A DNA stretch of 33,755 bases from an uncultured Gammaproteobacteria bacterium. GTDB lineage: Bacteria; Pseudomonadota; Gammaproteobacteria; Arenicellales; CALHMG01. Location: NCBI GenBank assembly GCA_938034705.1, contig CALHMG010000151.1, positions 1 through 33,755 on the forward strand, read 5' to 3'. Numbering within the stretch: the stretch's first letter is position 1; the number at the start of each line of letters is the position of its first letter. Positions 15,227 to 24,662 of the stretch are shown here, piece after piece. Under the pieces are notes generated by a model, which was given only the letters and a program-made list of their open reading frames with translations, ran no database searches and was not told the DNA's origin. The position numbers and the translations under genes are program-made.

Positions 15227-16774
15227 TCAGCTCATGATGCCGATGCTCCAGGGTACAAATTCGTTGTCGCCAAGATCGAGCAGCTCGCTCTTGGAACTCT
15301 CCCCTGACGCAGTGGCCAGAAACAATTCAAAGATGCGTTGTCCCATCTCCTGCAGCGTGCAGGTGCCGTCGAGGATTTCGCCACAGTTGATGTCCATGTC
15401 TTCTTCGAGTCTTTCAAACATGGCGGTGTTGGTGGCCAGCTTCAGGCTCGGCACAGGTTTCGCGCCAAACATCGAGCCACGGCCCGTGGTGAACGCAATG
15501 AGATTGGCGCCACCGGCGATTTGACCGGTGGCGGACACCGGGTCGTAACCCGGCGTGTCCATGAATACAAACCCCGGTGTTTGAACCGGCTCGGCGTATT
15601 TGTAGACGGCCATCAGAGGGCCGGTTCCACCTTTCATCGAAGAACCGAGTGACTTCTCGAATATGTTGGCAAGACCTCCTGCCTGATTGCCCGGACTGAC
15701 CTGGCCGTTGATCTGCACGTCGCGGCCGACGGAATATTCGTCTTTCCACCAGCGAATGCGTTCAACAAGTTTTTTGCCGATGTCTTCAGTCGCGGCCCGG
15801 CGGGTCAGCGTATGTTCGACTCCGTAGATCTCGGGAGTTTCCGACAGGATCGCGGTGCCGCCATGGCGAACCAGAATATCAACCGCGGCGCCCAGAGCGG
15901 GGTTCGCGGTGATGGACGAAAAGCCGTCCGAGCCTCCGCACTGCAGGCCCACGGTGATGTGGCTGGCGCTGACCGTCGTGCGTTTCACATCGTTCGCTTC
16001 GGCGAGCATCCCCTTGACGGCTTCGATACCTGCCTCAATCGTCTTGCGAGTGCCGCCAGATTCCTGCATCACAAAGGTTTTGAATTTTGAGCCGGTTTCA
16101 AGGTTTTCATCTTTGAGCACCCCTGAAAGCTGGTTCCGTTCACACCCCAGTCCCACCATCAGTGCGCCGGCAAGGTTAGGATGCCGGGCGTAGCCGGCCA
16201 TCGTACGTCTGAGCAGTGCCATGGGCTCACCAGACATCTCCATTCCGCAGCCGAGCGAGTGCGCAAATGACACGACGCCGTCAATGTTTGGATAATCGAC
16301 CAGTCGTTCTGGAGTGAACCAGTCCGCGATTTTTCTGACGACGGTTGCCGAGCAGTTTACGGTTGAAAGAATGCCGATGAAGTTGCGGGTTGCAACGCGA
16401 CCGTCGTCGCGAACGATGCCCTGAAAAGTTGCTCGCTCGTTTTCCGGTAAAAGGTCTACGGGCTGGTATTCAGAGGCGTGGGCGTAGTCCCGGTCAAACT
16501 CTCGAAACTCGGTGTTGTGGCTGTGCACCATTTCGCCGGGCTTGATGTCTTTCGCCGCAAAGCCAACGACAACGTTGTACTTCTGAATCGGCGCACCGCT
16601 TGGGATTTCGCGTGTCGCGATCTTGTAGCCCGGAGTGACCTGATGTCGGCTTTTTACTCCATTGATTCCAATGTCCTCACCAAGGCCTATGTCAGTTCGG
16701 GCGACGACGATGTTATCGCTGGTGTGGAGCTGAATAACCTTGCCTAGAACTTCTTTTTCAGATGTGTTGATCAT
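15227..16774 (-). CDS. UxaA/GarD-family sugar-acid (altronate/galactarate-like) dehydratase
   Basis: 515 residues, the full length of altronate and galactarate dehydratases. The N-terminal part (about 10-85) looks like the SAF domain of UxaA. The large C-terminal part has the conserved cysteine-bearing segments HSLGCGMEMSG, VGLGCERNQ and LQCGGSDGFSS. These iron-dependent enzymes remove water from hydroxy acids. AGGTGG just upstream of the ATG is a good ribosome binding site. It is the last gene of the operon with the MttB and DMGDH-like genes, 55 bp after MttB. A sugar-acid dehydratase in an N-demethylation operon is unusual, so a different hydroxy-acid substrate is possible. Confidence 0.82.
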   Translation of the reverse strand: MINTSEKEVLGKVIQLHTSDNIVVARTDIGLGEDIGINGVKSRHQVTPGYKIATREIPSGAPIQKYNVVVGFAAKDIKPGEMVHSHNTEFREFDRDYAHASEYQPVDLLPENERATFQGIVRDDGRVATRNFIGILSTVNCSATVVRKIADWFTPERLVDYPNIDGVVSFAHSLGCGMEMSGEPMALLRRTMAGYARHPNLAGALMVGLGCERNQLSGVLKDENLETGSKFKTFVMQESGGTRKTIEAGIEAVKGMLAEANDVKRTTVSASHITVGLQCGGSDGFSSITANPALGAAVDILVRHGGTAILSETPEIYGVEHTLTRRAATEDIGKKLVERIRWWKDEYSVGRDVQINGQVSPGNQAGGLANIFEKSLGSSMKGGTGPLMAVYKYAEPVQTPGFVFMDTPGYDPVSATGQIAGGANLIAFTTGRGSMFGAKPVPSLKLATNTAMFERLEEDMDINCGEILDGTCTLQEMGQRIFELFLATASGESSKSELLDLGDNEFVPWSIGIMS

Positions 16775-16829
16775 GGGCCACCTCGCGACGGATTGGAGTT
16801 GCTCGCGAAGCGACGAAAAAATACCTGTC

Positions 16830-18398
16830 TCAGAAGTAGTTCTGGTCCGGCATGCTCGCCTTGCGCGTGTCGATATAGGATCTTAGCGCCTCGTCAATGG
16901 ACGGATCGAGGCCGGGGTCCACATAACTCTCAAGGATCTGCTTGTACTGTCTGTTAGCCCGCGAGCTGGAATCGAGTGAGCCGTCGGCCTGCCATTGTTC
17001 AAAGGAATTGTTGTCACTCATCGAGGGCTGGTAAAACGCGTTGAGGAAATTGGCCTGGGTATGCTCGCTGCCGAGAAAGTGAGCGCCGGGGCCAACGTCG
17101 GCAATCGCATCGAGCGCCTGGGCGTTTTCGGACAAGTCGACGGGTTGGAAGAAACTTGCGACCTTGCCGCACAGGTCGGCGTCGATGACGGTCTTTTCAA
17201 AACTGGTGACAAGGCCCCCTTCGAGCCAGCCGGTTGCGTGATTGATGAGATTGGCACCTGCGAACATCGCCATCATCAGCCCCCATGTGCCTTCCTGCTG
17301 ACTCTGGGCATCGGCAACCTTGGACGCGGACAGCGTGCCGACGGTGTGCAGCGGGACGCCCAGCCGACGCGCGAGTTGACCGGATGCCAGCACCATCTTT
17401 CCCGCTTCGGGGGTGCCAAAGGTCGGTGCGCCGCTTTGCATGGACATCGTGCTCGCGAAGCTGCCCATGAGACACGGGGCGCCGGGGTTGATGAGCTGTA
17501 CAAGACACAGCGACGCGAGTGCTTCGGCGAGGACCTGAGACATCGTACCTGCGACGGTGCAGGGACTCATCGCGCCAGCCAGAGTCCAGGGCGTACAGGC
17601 CACCGGCTGGTTTGCCCGTGCGTAGGTTTTCAGTGCACCACTCATGTTTGCATCGAGAACCAGCGGAGCGTTGGTGTTGGAGACACAGTACAGAACAGCG
17701 TTTTCACGCATGAACGATTCCCCGAACACGATCTTCGCCATCTCAATGGCATCGGTGGCTCGCTCGGCTCCGATGAAGGCACCCATAAAGCAGCGATCCG
17801 AATAGCGGATATGCGTGTACAGCATGTCGAGATGCCGTTTGTTGGCGGGCAGGTCCACAGGCTCGCAGACAACACCGCCAGAATGATGCAGTGTCGGTAT
17901 CGCGTGATGTAACTTTACGAGCGTCTCGAAGTCGGCAAGCGTTGCGTAACGTCTGCCGTTTTCCAGATCGGAAACAAAAGGCGGCCCCCAGGACGGACAC
18001 AGCACCGTGTTGTTGCCACCCAGGGTTACGGTGTTGGCAGGATTGCGGGCGTGCTGATCAAATTGAGCGGGCGCCGTGGCCTTGATGATCGTCCGGCACA
18101 TGCCGGGTTCAAATCGTACGCGTTCACCTTCGATGTCGGCTCCCGCGTCCGCGAATATTTGAAGAATTTCCGGATCGTCACGAAATTCCATGCCGACCTC
18201 TGACAGCAGCCGGTCGGCGTTGCGCTCGATAAGGCTCAGGCCTTCTTCGTTCAGGATGTTCGACGGCTCGAGTGAACGCGAGATAAATGGCGCACGGTTC
18301 GAGACCGGGGCGTTGCGGGCGGCATTGCGCGCCACGCGGCCGCCTGTTCGTCTGCGACGATTGTTCGGTTCATCTGGCCTCGACTTGTCGTCGTTCAT
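16830..18398 (-). CDS. MttB-family methyltransferase, non-pyrrolysine type
   Basis: 522 residues related to trimethylamine methyltransferase MttB. The N-terminal 30 residues are Arg/Asn-rich and probably disordered. The TIM-barrel part runs from about 60 to 490. The frame contains no in-frame UAG, so it belongs to the large group of MttB homologues without pyrrolysine, some of which demethylate glycine betaine, proline betaine or carnitine. Those characterised work with a corrinoid protein; I see no corrinoid-protein gene in this window. It starts 9 bp after the DMGDH-like gene 1 stop. Together with two folate-dependent demethylases it points to stepwise removal of N-methyl groups, but the substrate is unknown. 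Confidence 0.88.
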   Translation of the reverse strand: MNDDKSRPDEPNNRRRRTGGRVARNAARNAPVSNRAPFISRSLEPSNILNEEGLSLIERNADRLLSEVGMEFRDDPEILQIFADAGADIEGERVRFEPGMCRTIIKATAPAQFDQHARNPANTVTLGGNNTVLCPSWGPPFVSDLENGRRYATLADFETLVKLHHAIPTLHHSGGVVCEPVDLPANKRHLDMLYTHIRYSDRCFMGAFIGAERATDAIEMAKIVFGESFMRENAVLYCVSNTNAPLVLDANMSGALKTYARANQPVACTPWTLAGAMSPCTVAGTMSQVLAEALASLCLVQLINPGAPCLMGSFASTMSMQSGAPTFGTPEAGKMVLASGQLARRLGVPLHTVGTLSASKVADAQSQQEGTWGLMMAMFAGANLINHATGWLEGGLVTSFEKTVIDADLCGKVASFFQPVDLSENAQALDAIADVGPGAHFLGSEHTQANFLNAFYQPSMSDNNSFEQWQADGSLDSSSRANRQYKQILESYVDPGLDPSIDEALRSYIDTRKASMPDQNYF

Positions 18399-18407
18399 GG
18401 CAGCTTC

Positions 18408-20843
18408 TTATCCACCCGCTCGCAGAATTCTGTTTTCGGGATCGTAAGGAGGTTCGTTCAGTATCCACGCCTGCATCTTTTCTCCAACGACCTCCGCCGT
18501 AAATTCAGCTGCTGTGGCCTCCGGTCTCAGTAAGGCGAGCGCCAGCAGTTTACCGGTCCGGTGACCATAGGCTGCCGAGGTGATCATGCCAACAGGCTGA
18601 TCTGCCTGAAACAGTGAATGTACGCCAAAGGGTACGCGCCGGGGTTTGAATTCAACCTCCAGCAGCTCCATTCGCCATGCGGTGGCGCTCGCTGCTCGCT
18701 CGAGAATCGCCTCGCGCCCGACGAACTCCCGGTCTTTGGTTTTGACCAGCGCGTCAAGGCCTGCTTCGAGCGGTGTCCGCTCTGTTGTGAGATCCATGCC
18801 CCAGGCACGATAGCCTTTCTCCAGACGCATCGAGTTCATCGCGAAGGCGCCAAAGGGTTTGATGTCGTGGGCATGACCTGCGTCAAGGATTGACTCGTAC
18901 ACGTGCTTCATCTGATCGATGGGAAAGTGCAGTTCAAATCCAGACTCACCCACATACGACACTCGCATCGCGCGTACGGGAGTGCCGGCAAGTGTGATCT
19001 GCGCGGTGGTTAGCCAGGGAAATGAACTGGCGTCGAGCACCTGGTCCGTCAGTTGCGCAAGAACCGCTTCTGAGTCCGGTCCCATGACCGCAAGAATCGC
19101 GGTGTGCGCGGTGTCATTGGAAATGCTGACATCGTTGAATCCGGCAGAACGGGTTCTGAGCAGGTCCTCGTCATGCCGCGCCGCGGCGGCGGCCGATGTC
19201 AGATAAAAATGATCTTCAGCAACGCGAGTCACCGTGAATTCGCTGGCGACACCGCCACCTGGCGTCAGCACGTGGGTCAGGCCGATTTTCCCGTTTGCAC
19301 GCGGTGCAGTGTTTGCGCCCAGAGTCGACACGAAAGTGTGCGCATCCCGACCGCGCACATTGAACTTGGCAAATGGCGTCAGGTCAGCGACACCGACGTG
19401 ATGCTGAATATGTCGACACTCTGCCGCGACGGCGTCAAACCAGCCGGGCTTGGCAAACGTGAGTTCGGATTCGCGGACCGGGTCACCGCTGGAGAACCAG
19501 TTAGGACGCTCGAATCCATACGCAAAGCCGAACACCGCGCCCTGACTTTTCTGTATTTCATAAATCGGCGTTGTGTAGGCCGGTCGTCCCGCGTCGCGTT
19601 CCTCAAATGGATAGTGAACGCCAAACTGCAGACCGAAGCACTCGATCGCCTTGTCGAGGCGATAGCTGCGATCGGCGTAGCCACCAAAGCGGCGCCCGTC
19701 GATGGCCAGCGCGTCAAACGGTGGCTGCCCGTCAACCATCCAGTCAGCGAGGAAGCTGCCGGCGCCGCCGCCTTCCATGACACCCATGCTCGAGCCCGTC
19801 AGCAGCCAGGCATCAGGCAGGCTGAACGCCGGACCTATAAGCGGGTTGGCATCGGGTGTAAACGTGATCGGACCGTTGACGATGGTCTTGATGCCGGCAT
19901 TGCCGACGGCGGGTACGCGCGCCATGGCGTTTTCAATAATGTGTTCGACGCGATCGAGATCTGGCGGCAGAAGCTCCATACCGAATTCTGGTGGCACGCC
20001 ATCGACCGACCAGGGCACCGCGTCCTTCTCATAGGGGCCCAGGATATAGCCGTCGCGTTCCTGTCGCAGATACCAGCTTTCCTCCGGATCGCGAATCATG
20101 GGAAGTTCGGGCAACCCCTGTTCGATTCTGGCGGCAATCTCGGGCACCTGATCGGTTACGAGATACTGATGCAGCATCGGCACTACGGGGAGATCGATGC
20201 CCATCATCAATCCAATTTCGCGACACCATGTGCCCGACGCGTTCACGATGTGCTCGGCGATGATCTCGCCGTTTTTGGTTTCTACCTTCCACTCGCCACC
20301 GCTGCGGGAGATCGAGGTGACCTCATTGTGTCTATAGATTTCGGCGCCGGCCTTTCGTGCACCCGCGGCCATTGCGTTGGTGGCAAGGCTCGGGTCGACA
20401 TGGCCGTCGTCAGGTTCGTGAATGGCACCCACGATTCCGTCCAGCTGACACAGCGGGTAGATCTCGGCGAGTTCGGCCGGGTTCAGGATGTTGAAGTCAT
20501 AGCCGACAAAGCGGCCGAGTCCCTGAACCTGACGGAACTCGTCCATCCTGTCTTCAGAACGGGTGACCCGAAGTGCACCGCATGGATGAAAGCCGACCGA
20601 TTCTCCGGTCTCCCGTGGCAGGACATCACGATACAGCCTGACCGAGGTCGCCCGTAATTCCATGACGGTTGGATTGTGGGCGAAGTGAGTGCACAGGCCG
20701 GCGGCGTGCCAGGTAGATCCCGCGGTCAGTTCGTTTTTCTCGACGAGGACAATATCGTTCCAGCCCCGGCGGGTCAGGTGATAGGCGAGGGAAACGCCCA
20801 TGACACCACCGCCGATGATCACTACTCGTGCATGGCTTTTCAT
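18408..20843 (-). CDS. Dimethylglycine/sarcosine dehydrogenase-like flavoprotein 1
   Basis: 811 residues, the full length of this family. An FAD-binding DAO domain (1 to about 380, GGGVMG near 11-16) is followed by the linker domain and GcvT-like folate domains (about 440-805). His46 in STWHAAG sits where the FAD is covalently attached in dimethylglycine dehydrogenase. The reaction would be oxidative N-demethylation with the methyl carbon captured as methylene-tetrahydrofolate. In the folate domain, Glu535 (GVASEFTV) stands where the paralogue next door has Asp533. It starts 15 bp after that paralogue's stop, in an operon with mttB-like and uxaA-like genes. The exact substrate (dimethylglycine, sarcosine or another N-methyl amino acid) cannot be told. 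Confidence 0.9.
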   Translation of the reverse strand: MKSHARVVIIGGGVMGVSLAYHLTRRGWNDIVLVEKNELTAGSTWHAAGLCTHFAHNPTVMELRATSVRLYRDVLPRETGESVGFHPCGALRVTRSEDRMDEFRQVQGLGRFVGYDFNILNPAELAEIYPLCQLDGIVGAIHEPDDGHVDPSLATNAMAAGARKAGAEIYRHNEVTSISRSGGEWKVETKNGEIIAEHIVNASGTWCREIGLMMGIDLPVVPMLHQYLVTDQVPEIAARIEQGLPELPMIRDPEESWYLRQERDGYILGPYEKDAVPWSVDGVPPEFGMELLPPDLDRVEHIIENAMARVPAVGNAGIKTIVNGPITFTPDANPLIGPAFSLPDAWLLTGSSMGVMEGGGAGSFLADWMVDGQPPFDALAIDGRRFGGYADRSYRLDKAIECFGLQFGVHYPFEERDAGRPAYTTPIYEIQKSQGAVFGFAYGFERPNWFSSGDPVRESELTFAKPGWFDAVAAECRHIQHHVGVADLTPFAKFNVRGRDAHTFVSTLGANTAPRANGKIGLTHVLTPGGGVASEFTVTRVAEDHFYLTSAAAAARHDEDLLRTRSAGFNDVSISNDTAHTAILAVMGPDSEAVLAQLTDQVLDASSFPWLTTAQITLAGTPVRAMRVSYVGESGFELHFPIDQMKHVYESILDAGHAHDIKPFGAFAMNSMRLEKGYRAWGMDLTTERTPLEAGLDALVKTKDREFVGREAILERAASATAWRMELLEVEFKPRRVPFGVHSLFQADQPVGMITSAAYGHRTGKLLALALLRPEATAAEFTAEVVGEKMQAWILNEPPYDPENRILRAGG

Positions 20844-20858
20844 CGGGTTGACGACTCC

Positions 20859-23300
20859 TCAGGAGCGCATTCGTTTGCTGTCTGGATCATAAACGGGGCG
20901 TGGGAGATTGGTGAGAGGGTAGCGGACACCCGCCACTTTTACTTCATATTGATTCGCAAGTAATTCGTTCCTGGTGGTCTGTGGCTCGCAATGGACGTAT
21001 CCCATACATAAAGTGAGACCGGTGCGAAAGCCACGGCCACCCGATGTGGTATGGCCCGCAATTTGATTGCCGAGATAGATCGGTTCGTCGTGAAGCATCA
21101 ACGGGTGTTTATCGCCAAGGCTGAACAGCAACAGTCGTTTTTCAAGTCCGGTTTTGCGCTGGTTCTTTAACGCCGCAAGTCCGATAAAACCACCCGTTTT
21201 TTCAAAGTCGACGGTGAAGCCCAGGCCAGCTTCGAGCGGCGTGGTTTCCGGCCCGATGTCGTGTCCCCAGTGGCGATATCCCTTTTCAAGACGGCAGGCG
21301 TCGAGAGCGAGGTGTCCCGCAAATTCGAGTTCATGGGGGCGCCCGCTCTCAATAAGCGCCGCATAAACCTCAGGGGCATCGTCATTTTGAATATAAATCT
21401 CATATCCGAGCTCGCCGGTAAAGCTGACGCGGGTGACTCGAACCTGACAGCCAGCGATTGAGGTTTCACGCGACTGTCCGAAGGCAAAGCTGTCGGTGTT
21501 GAGGGACAGCGGGATGCACGTGCTCAACAACGAACGGGACCGTGGGCCTGCAATGCCTATGACAGTCTGCTCGTCCGTCACGTCCTTGATGCTGAGGTCA
21601 AAATCATGTGCGTGGCGCTCAAGCAGCGCCCGGTCACGCTGGCGGGTGGCGGCGCCACTGATGATCAGAAAACTGCTGTCATCGGTTCTGGTGGCGGTAA
21701 TGTCGGCTTCGATACCGCCATGGCGATTGAGGATCTGCGTGTACACGCTCGTGCCAACGGCGACGTCCAGATTGCTGACACAGGTTCGCTGAAGCATTTC
21801 AAGCGCGTCGTTTCCGGCGATCTCGAATTTTCCAAACGGCGAAAGCTCCAGCATCGCGACTGAATTTTGAATTGACGCGCTTTCACGGGCGGCCGGCACC
21901 CACCAGGCCTGATCGCCAAAGCTGTAGCGGTCTTCACTTTCGCTTTTCGCGCGGGAAAACCACAGCGGCCGCTCCCATCGCGTCGGTGCGCCAAACACCG
22001 CGCCGGCGGCTTTGAATTCGCCGTGCAGCGCACCCAGTTTCAGTTCCCGCCCGGACGCGGCTTGTTTGAACGGCCAGTGCATCGCGAAGACATCGCTGAC
22101 CGCTTCTTCCATGCGACTCGCAAGCCAGCCTCTATCGGCGGCCGATCGATCAAAGCGCGCGATATCAACTTCCCACAAATCCATGGGCGCTTCTCCGGCC
22201 GTTATCCACTCGGCCATCGCCTTGCCGACACCGGCTGAGGACATCATGCCAATCGAGTTAAAGCCTGCGGCCACGAAAAAGTTCTTCAGGTACGGCGATT
22301 CACCCATGAGCTGCTTTGAGTCCGGCGTAAACGACTCGGGTCCGTTCATGAAATGGGCGACACCGGCGTGTTCAAGGTCGGGCATGCGGTGCAGACCCGC
22401 ATGCATGAATGGCTCGAACTGCTGCCAGTCTTCGGGCATTTCAAGAAACGGTCTGTCGCCGTCCGGTCCGGATTCGTCCCAGACTTTCGCGAAGGCCTCG
22501 AATCCGCCGAGCACCAGCTTGCCTGCATCACCCTTCATATATATGTGTGCATCAAGGTCACGAATGATTGGCAGCGGTGTGGGCAGTGCCGCAATGGGTT
22601 CGGTGACGATATACATGTGTTCCACTGCCTGAAGCGGCACCGGCACACCGGCGAGTTCACCAACGTGTCGCGCCCATGCACCAGCGCAGTTGACAATGAT
22701 TTCGCATCGGATCGTCGAGCCATCTTCCAGACCTACACTCGTTACGGCACCGTTTGAACGCGCAATCTGCGTGACCGAGGTGTTCTCGACGATTCGGACA
22801 CCACCGGCGCGCGCACCTTTGGCGTAAGCCATGCAGATGTCGACCGCATTCGCCTGGCCGTCTTCTTCGACCCACAGCGCACCTGCGAGATCGTCAGTTT
22901 CTAAATAGGGTGCGCGGCGCGCAATATCATCTGGCCCGATGACGTCCACATGCAGACCCGTCATGTCTCCCATGGCCGCGATACGGCGCAGCTCGACCAT
23001 CCGATCTTCGGTCTGAGCGAGCCACAGGCCACCGGTGCGCTGATAGCCAGTGCTCTGGCCGGTCTCTTGCTCAATCTGCGGGAACAGCCGGGTCGCATAC
23101 GTTGCGAGGGTGGTGAGATTCATGCTGGCGCGAAGGGGTCCAACAATCCCGGCCGCGTGCCAGGAAGTACCGCTGGTGAGCTGCCCCCGTTCCAGCAACA
23201 GCACGTCGTCACATCCGAGTTTAGCCAGATGGTACGCAACGCCAAGGCCAATAACCCCGCCGCCGATGATGACAATGCGTGCGCTGTCGATGTGTGGCAT
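20859..23300 (-). CDS. Dimethylglycine/sarcosine dehydrogenase-like flavoprotein 2
   Basis: 813 residues with the same domain order as its downstream neighbour: DAO FAD domain (GGGVIG at 13-18), His48 in TSWHAAG for covalent FAD, then GcvT-like domains (about 425-800). Its folate domain has GGIEADITATR with Asp533 at the position of the catalytic Asp of the family. The two paralogues are clearly diverged, so they probably act on successive or different N-methyl substrates. It is the first gene of the four-gene minus-strand operon. Its ATG is only 9 bp from the divergent aminotransferase ATG, and no Shine-Dalgarno is visible. The start is supported by the FAD motif beginning within 10 residues. 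Confidence 0.9.
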   Translation of the reverse strand: MPHIDSARIVIIGGGVIGLGVAYHLAKLGCDDVLLLERGQLTSGTSWHAAGIVGPLRASMNLTTLATYATRLFPQIEQETGQSTGYQRTGGLWLAQTEDRMVELRRIAAMGDMTGLHVDVIGPDDIARRAPYLETDDLAGALWVEEDGQANAVDICMAYAKGARAGGVRIVENTSVTQIARSNGAVTSVGLEDGSTIRCEIIVNCAGAWARHVGELAGVPVPLQAVEHMYIVTEPIAALPTPLPIIRDLDAHIYMKGDAGKLVLGGFEAFAKVWDESGPDGDRPFLEMPEDWQQFEPFMHAGLHRMPDLEHAGVAHFMNGPESFTPDSKQLMGESPYLKNFFVAAGFNSIGMMSSAGVGKAMAEWITAGEAPMDLWEVDIARFDRSAADRGWLASRMEEAVSDVFAMHWPFKQAASGRELKLGALHGEFKAAGAVFGAPTRWERPLWFSRAKSESEDRYSFGDQAWWVPAARESASIQNSVAMLELSPFGKFEIAGNDALEMLQRTCVSNLDVAVGTSVYTQILNRHGGIEADITATRTDDSSFLIISGAATRQRDRALLERHAHDFDLSIKDVTDEQTVIGIAGPRSRSLLSTCIPLSLNTDSFAFGQSRETSIAGCQVRVTRVSFTGELGYEIYIQNDDAPEVYAALIESGRPHELEFAGHLALDACRLEKGYRHWGHDIGPETTPLEAGLGFTVDFEKTGGFIGLAALKNQRKTGLEKRLLLFSLGDKHPLMLHDEPIYLGNQIAGHTTSGGRGFRTGLTLCMGYVHCEPQTTRNELLANQYEVKVAGVRYPLTNLPRPVYDPDSKRMRS

Positions 23301-23312
23301 AACTAATGTATG
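23298..23312. promoter_or_regulatory. Divergent start codons separated by 9 bp
   Basis: The minus-strand ATG (23300-23298) and the plus-strand ATG (23310-23312) are separated by AACTAATGT only. The 15-bp block is AT-rich in a GC-rich setting and roughly dyad-symmetric (CATA...TATG). There is no room for a promoter, so both promoters must lie within the opposite coding region, or the messages are leaderless. No ribosome binding site is seen on either side. Confidence 0.6.
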
Positions 23313-24662
23313 AACGATCCTGGCAACCGGAGCAAGAGGCCCGACACTCCGGCGGGCGAACTGGTCACCGACTGGTCTACAGAGGCAATCGTCGCGCGGC
23401 GCGACCGCTACTACGCGGCATCCCAGCGTAAATTTGTACCATATGACACACCGCTGATATTCAAAAAAGGTCGCGGCCAGTATCTGTGGGACGAGACCGA
23501 TCGGCGCTATATCGATCTTCTGGGTATGAACGTCTGTATTTCAGCGGGGCACGCGCATCCGGCCATTGTCGCGGCGGCTACCAGCCAGATCGAACAGCTG
23601 ACTCACTGCACCACCATGTTCTACCACCCGGTACCGGCTCACTATGCCGAGGAGCTGGCGGCGACGATGCCGGCGGGACATGACTGGGTGGTTCACTTCA
23701 CCAACAGCGGTGCCGAGGCCATAGACCTGGCGTTGATGATGGCGCGCAGCGCTACCGGTGAGGACAACATGCTGGCGTTGCGCACGAGCTACCACGGCGC
23801 GACCTATGGCGCCCAGAGCATGACGGGAATCAGTGGCTTTCGGCACAACGTCAACCAGCTCGGTGGAGTCAGCTTTGTGCCGGAGCCCAATGCCTATCGC
23901 GGCATTTTTGGTGACAACGTCGAGGCATACCTTGACGAAGTTGACGCGGCGATTCTCGCGAGCACGTCGGGTCGACTGGCCGGCATGCTGATAGAGCCCG
24001 TTCAGGGCTATGGCGGGATTGTAGAGATGCCGCAAGGTTACATCGCTGGCGCGTTTGAACGCGTCAGGGCCGCCGGCGGGCTTTGCATTATCGACGAAGT
24101 TCAGTCCGGCGTCGGACGCACCGGCGACAGCTTCTGGGCCTTTGAGGAGCACAATGTCGTTCCGGATATCGTGGTCATGGCGAAGGGAATCGGCAATGGA
24201 ATTCCGCTTGGTGCCGTAGTTGCCAAACGCGACGTAGCAGAAAGTATGGCTGACAAGTTTCTGTTTCACACCTATGGTGCCAACCCTGTTGCCACGGCTG
24301 TCGGACGAGCGGTCCTTGCAACTCTGCGCAGCGAGGGGCTGCAGGAAAACGCGCGTGTGGTTGGCGCGGCACTCAAGAGCCGTCTGCTTGAGCTCAAGAA
24401 CAAGTATCCGGTTATCGGCGATGTTCGCGGCAAGGGGCTGATGCTCGCCATAGAAATGGTGAAAGACCGGAAAACCAAAGAGCCTGACGCCGACACTACC
24501 GCACGGGTATTTGATCGCAGCCGCGACGAGGGTCTGGTACTGAGTAAATCCGGCCCGCATCGCAGCGTGCTGCGCATGGTTCCACCCCTGTGCCTCTCGC
24601 TGAATGATGTTGATGTGGTGGCCGAAGGTCTTGATCGCTGTTTTGCCCTTGAGCGCTCGTGA
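23310..24662 (+). CDS. Class III (PLP-dependent) aminotransferase
   Basis: 450 residues. Hallmarks are NSGAEA (132-137), the PLP-ring and pyridinium contacts YHG (161-163) and Asp262 in IDEVQSG, and the Schiff-base Lys292 in AKGIGNGIP. The closest familiar relatives are AGXT2-like alanine-glyoxylate and omega-amino-acid aminotransferases, which move an amino group from an omega- or beta-amino acid (or a methylarginine) to pyruvate or glyoxylate. Its stop codon shares one base with the next ATG (TGATG), so it is coupled to the iron oxygenase. Context with a guanidino hydrolase and demethylases fits catabolism of an amino or guanidino acid. The substrate is not determined. Confidence 0.88.
   Translation: MNDPGNRSKRPDTPAGELVTDWSTEAIVARRDRYYAASQRKFVPYDTPLIFKKGRGQYLWDETDRRYIDLLGMNVCISAGHAHPAIVAAATSQIEQLTHCTTMFYHPVPAHYAEELAATMPAGHDWVVHFTNSGAEAIDLALMMARSATGEDNMLALRTSYHGATYGAQSMTGISGFRHNVNQLGGVSFVPEPNAYRGIFGDNVEAYLDEVDAAILASTSGRLAGMLIEPVQGYGGIVEMPQGYIAGAFERVRAAGGLCIIDEVQSGVGRTGDSFWAFEEHNVVPDIVVMAKGIGNGIPLGAVVAKRDVAESMADKFLFHTYGANPVATAVGRAVLATLRSEGLQENARVVGAALKSRLLELKNKYPVIGDVRGKGLMLAIEMVKDRKTKEPDADTTARVFDRSRDEGLVLSKSGPHRSVLRMVPPLCLSLNDVDVVAEGLDRCFALERS

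Noticed and set aside
16830-18398. Pyrrolysine-containing trimethylamine methyltransferase
   Set aside because: There is no in-frame UAG and no pyl genes are in the window.
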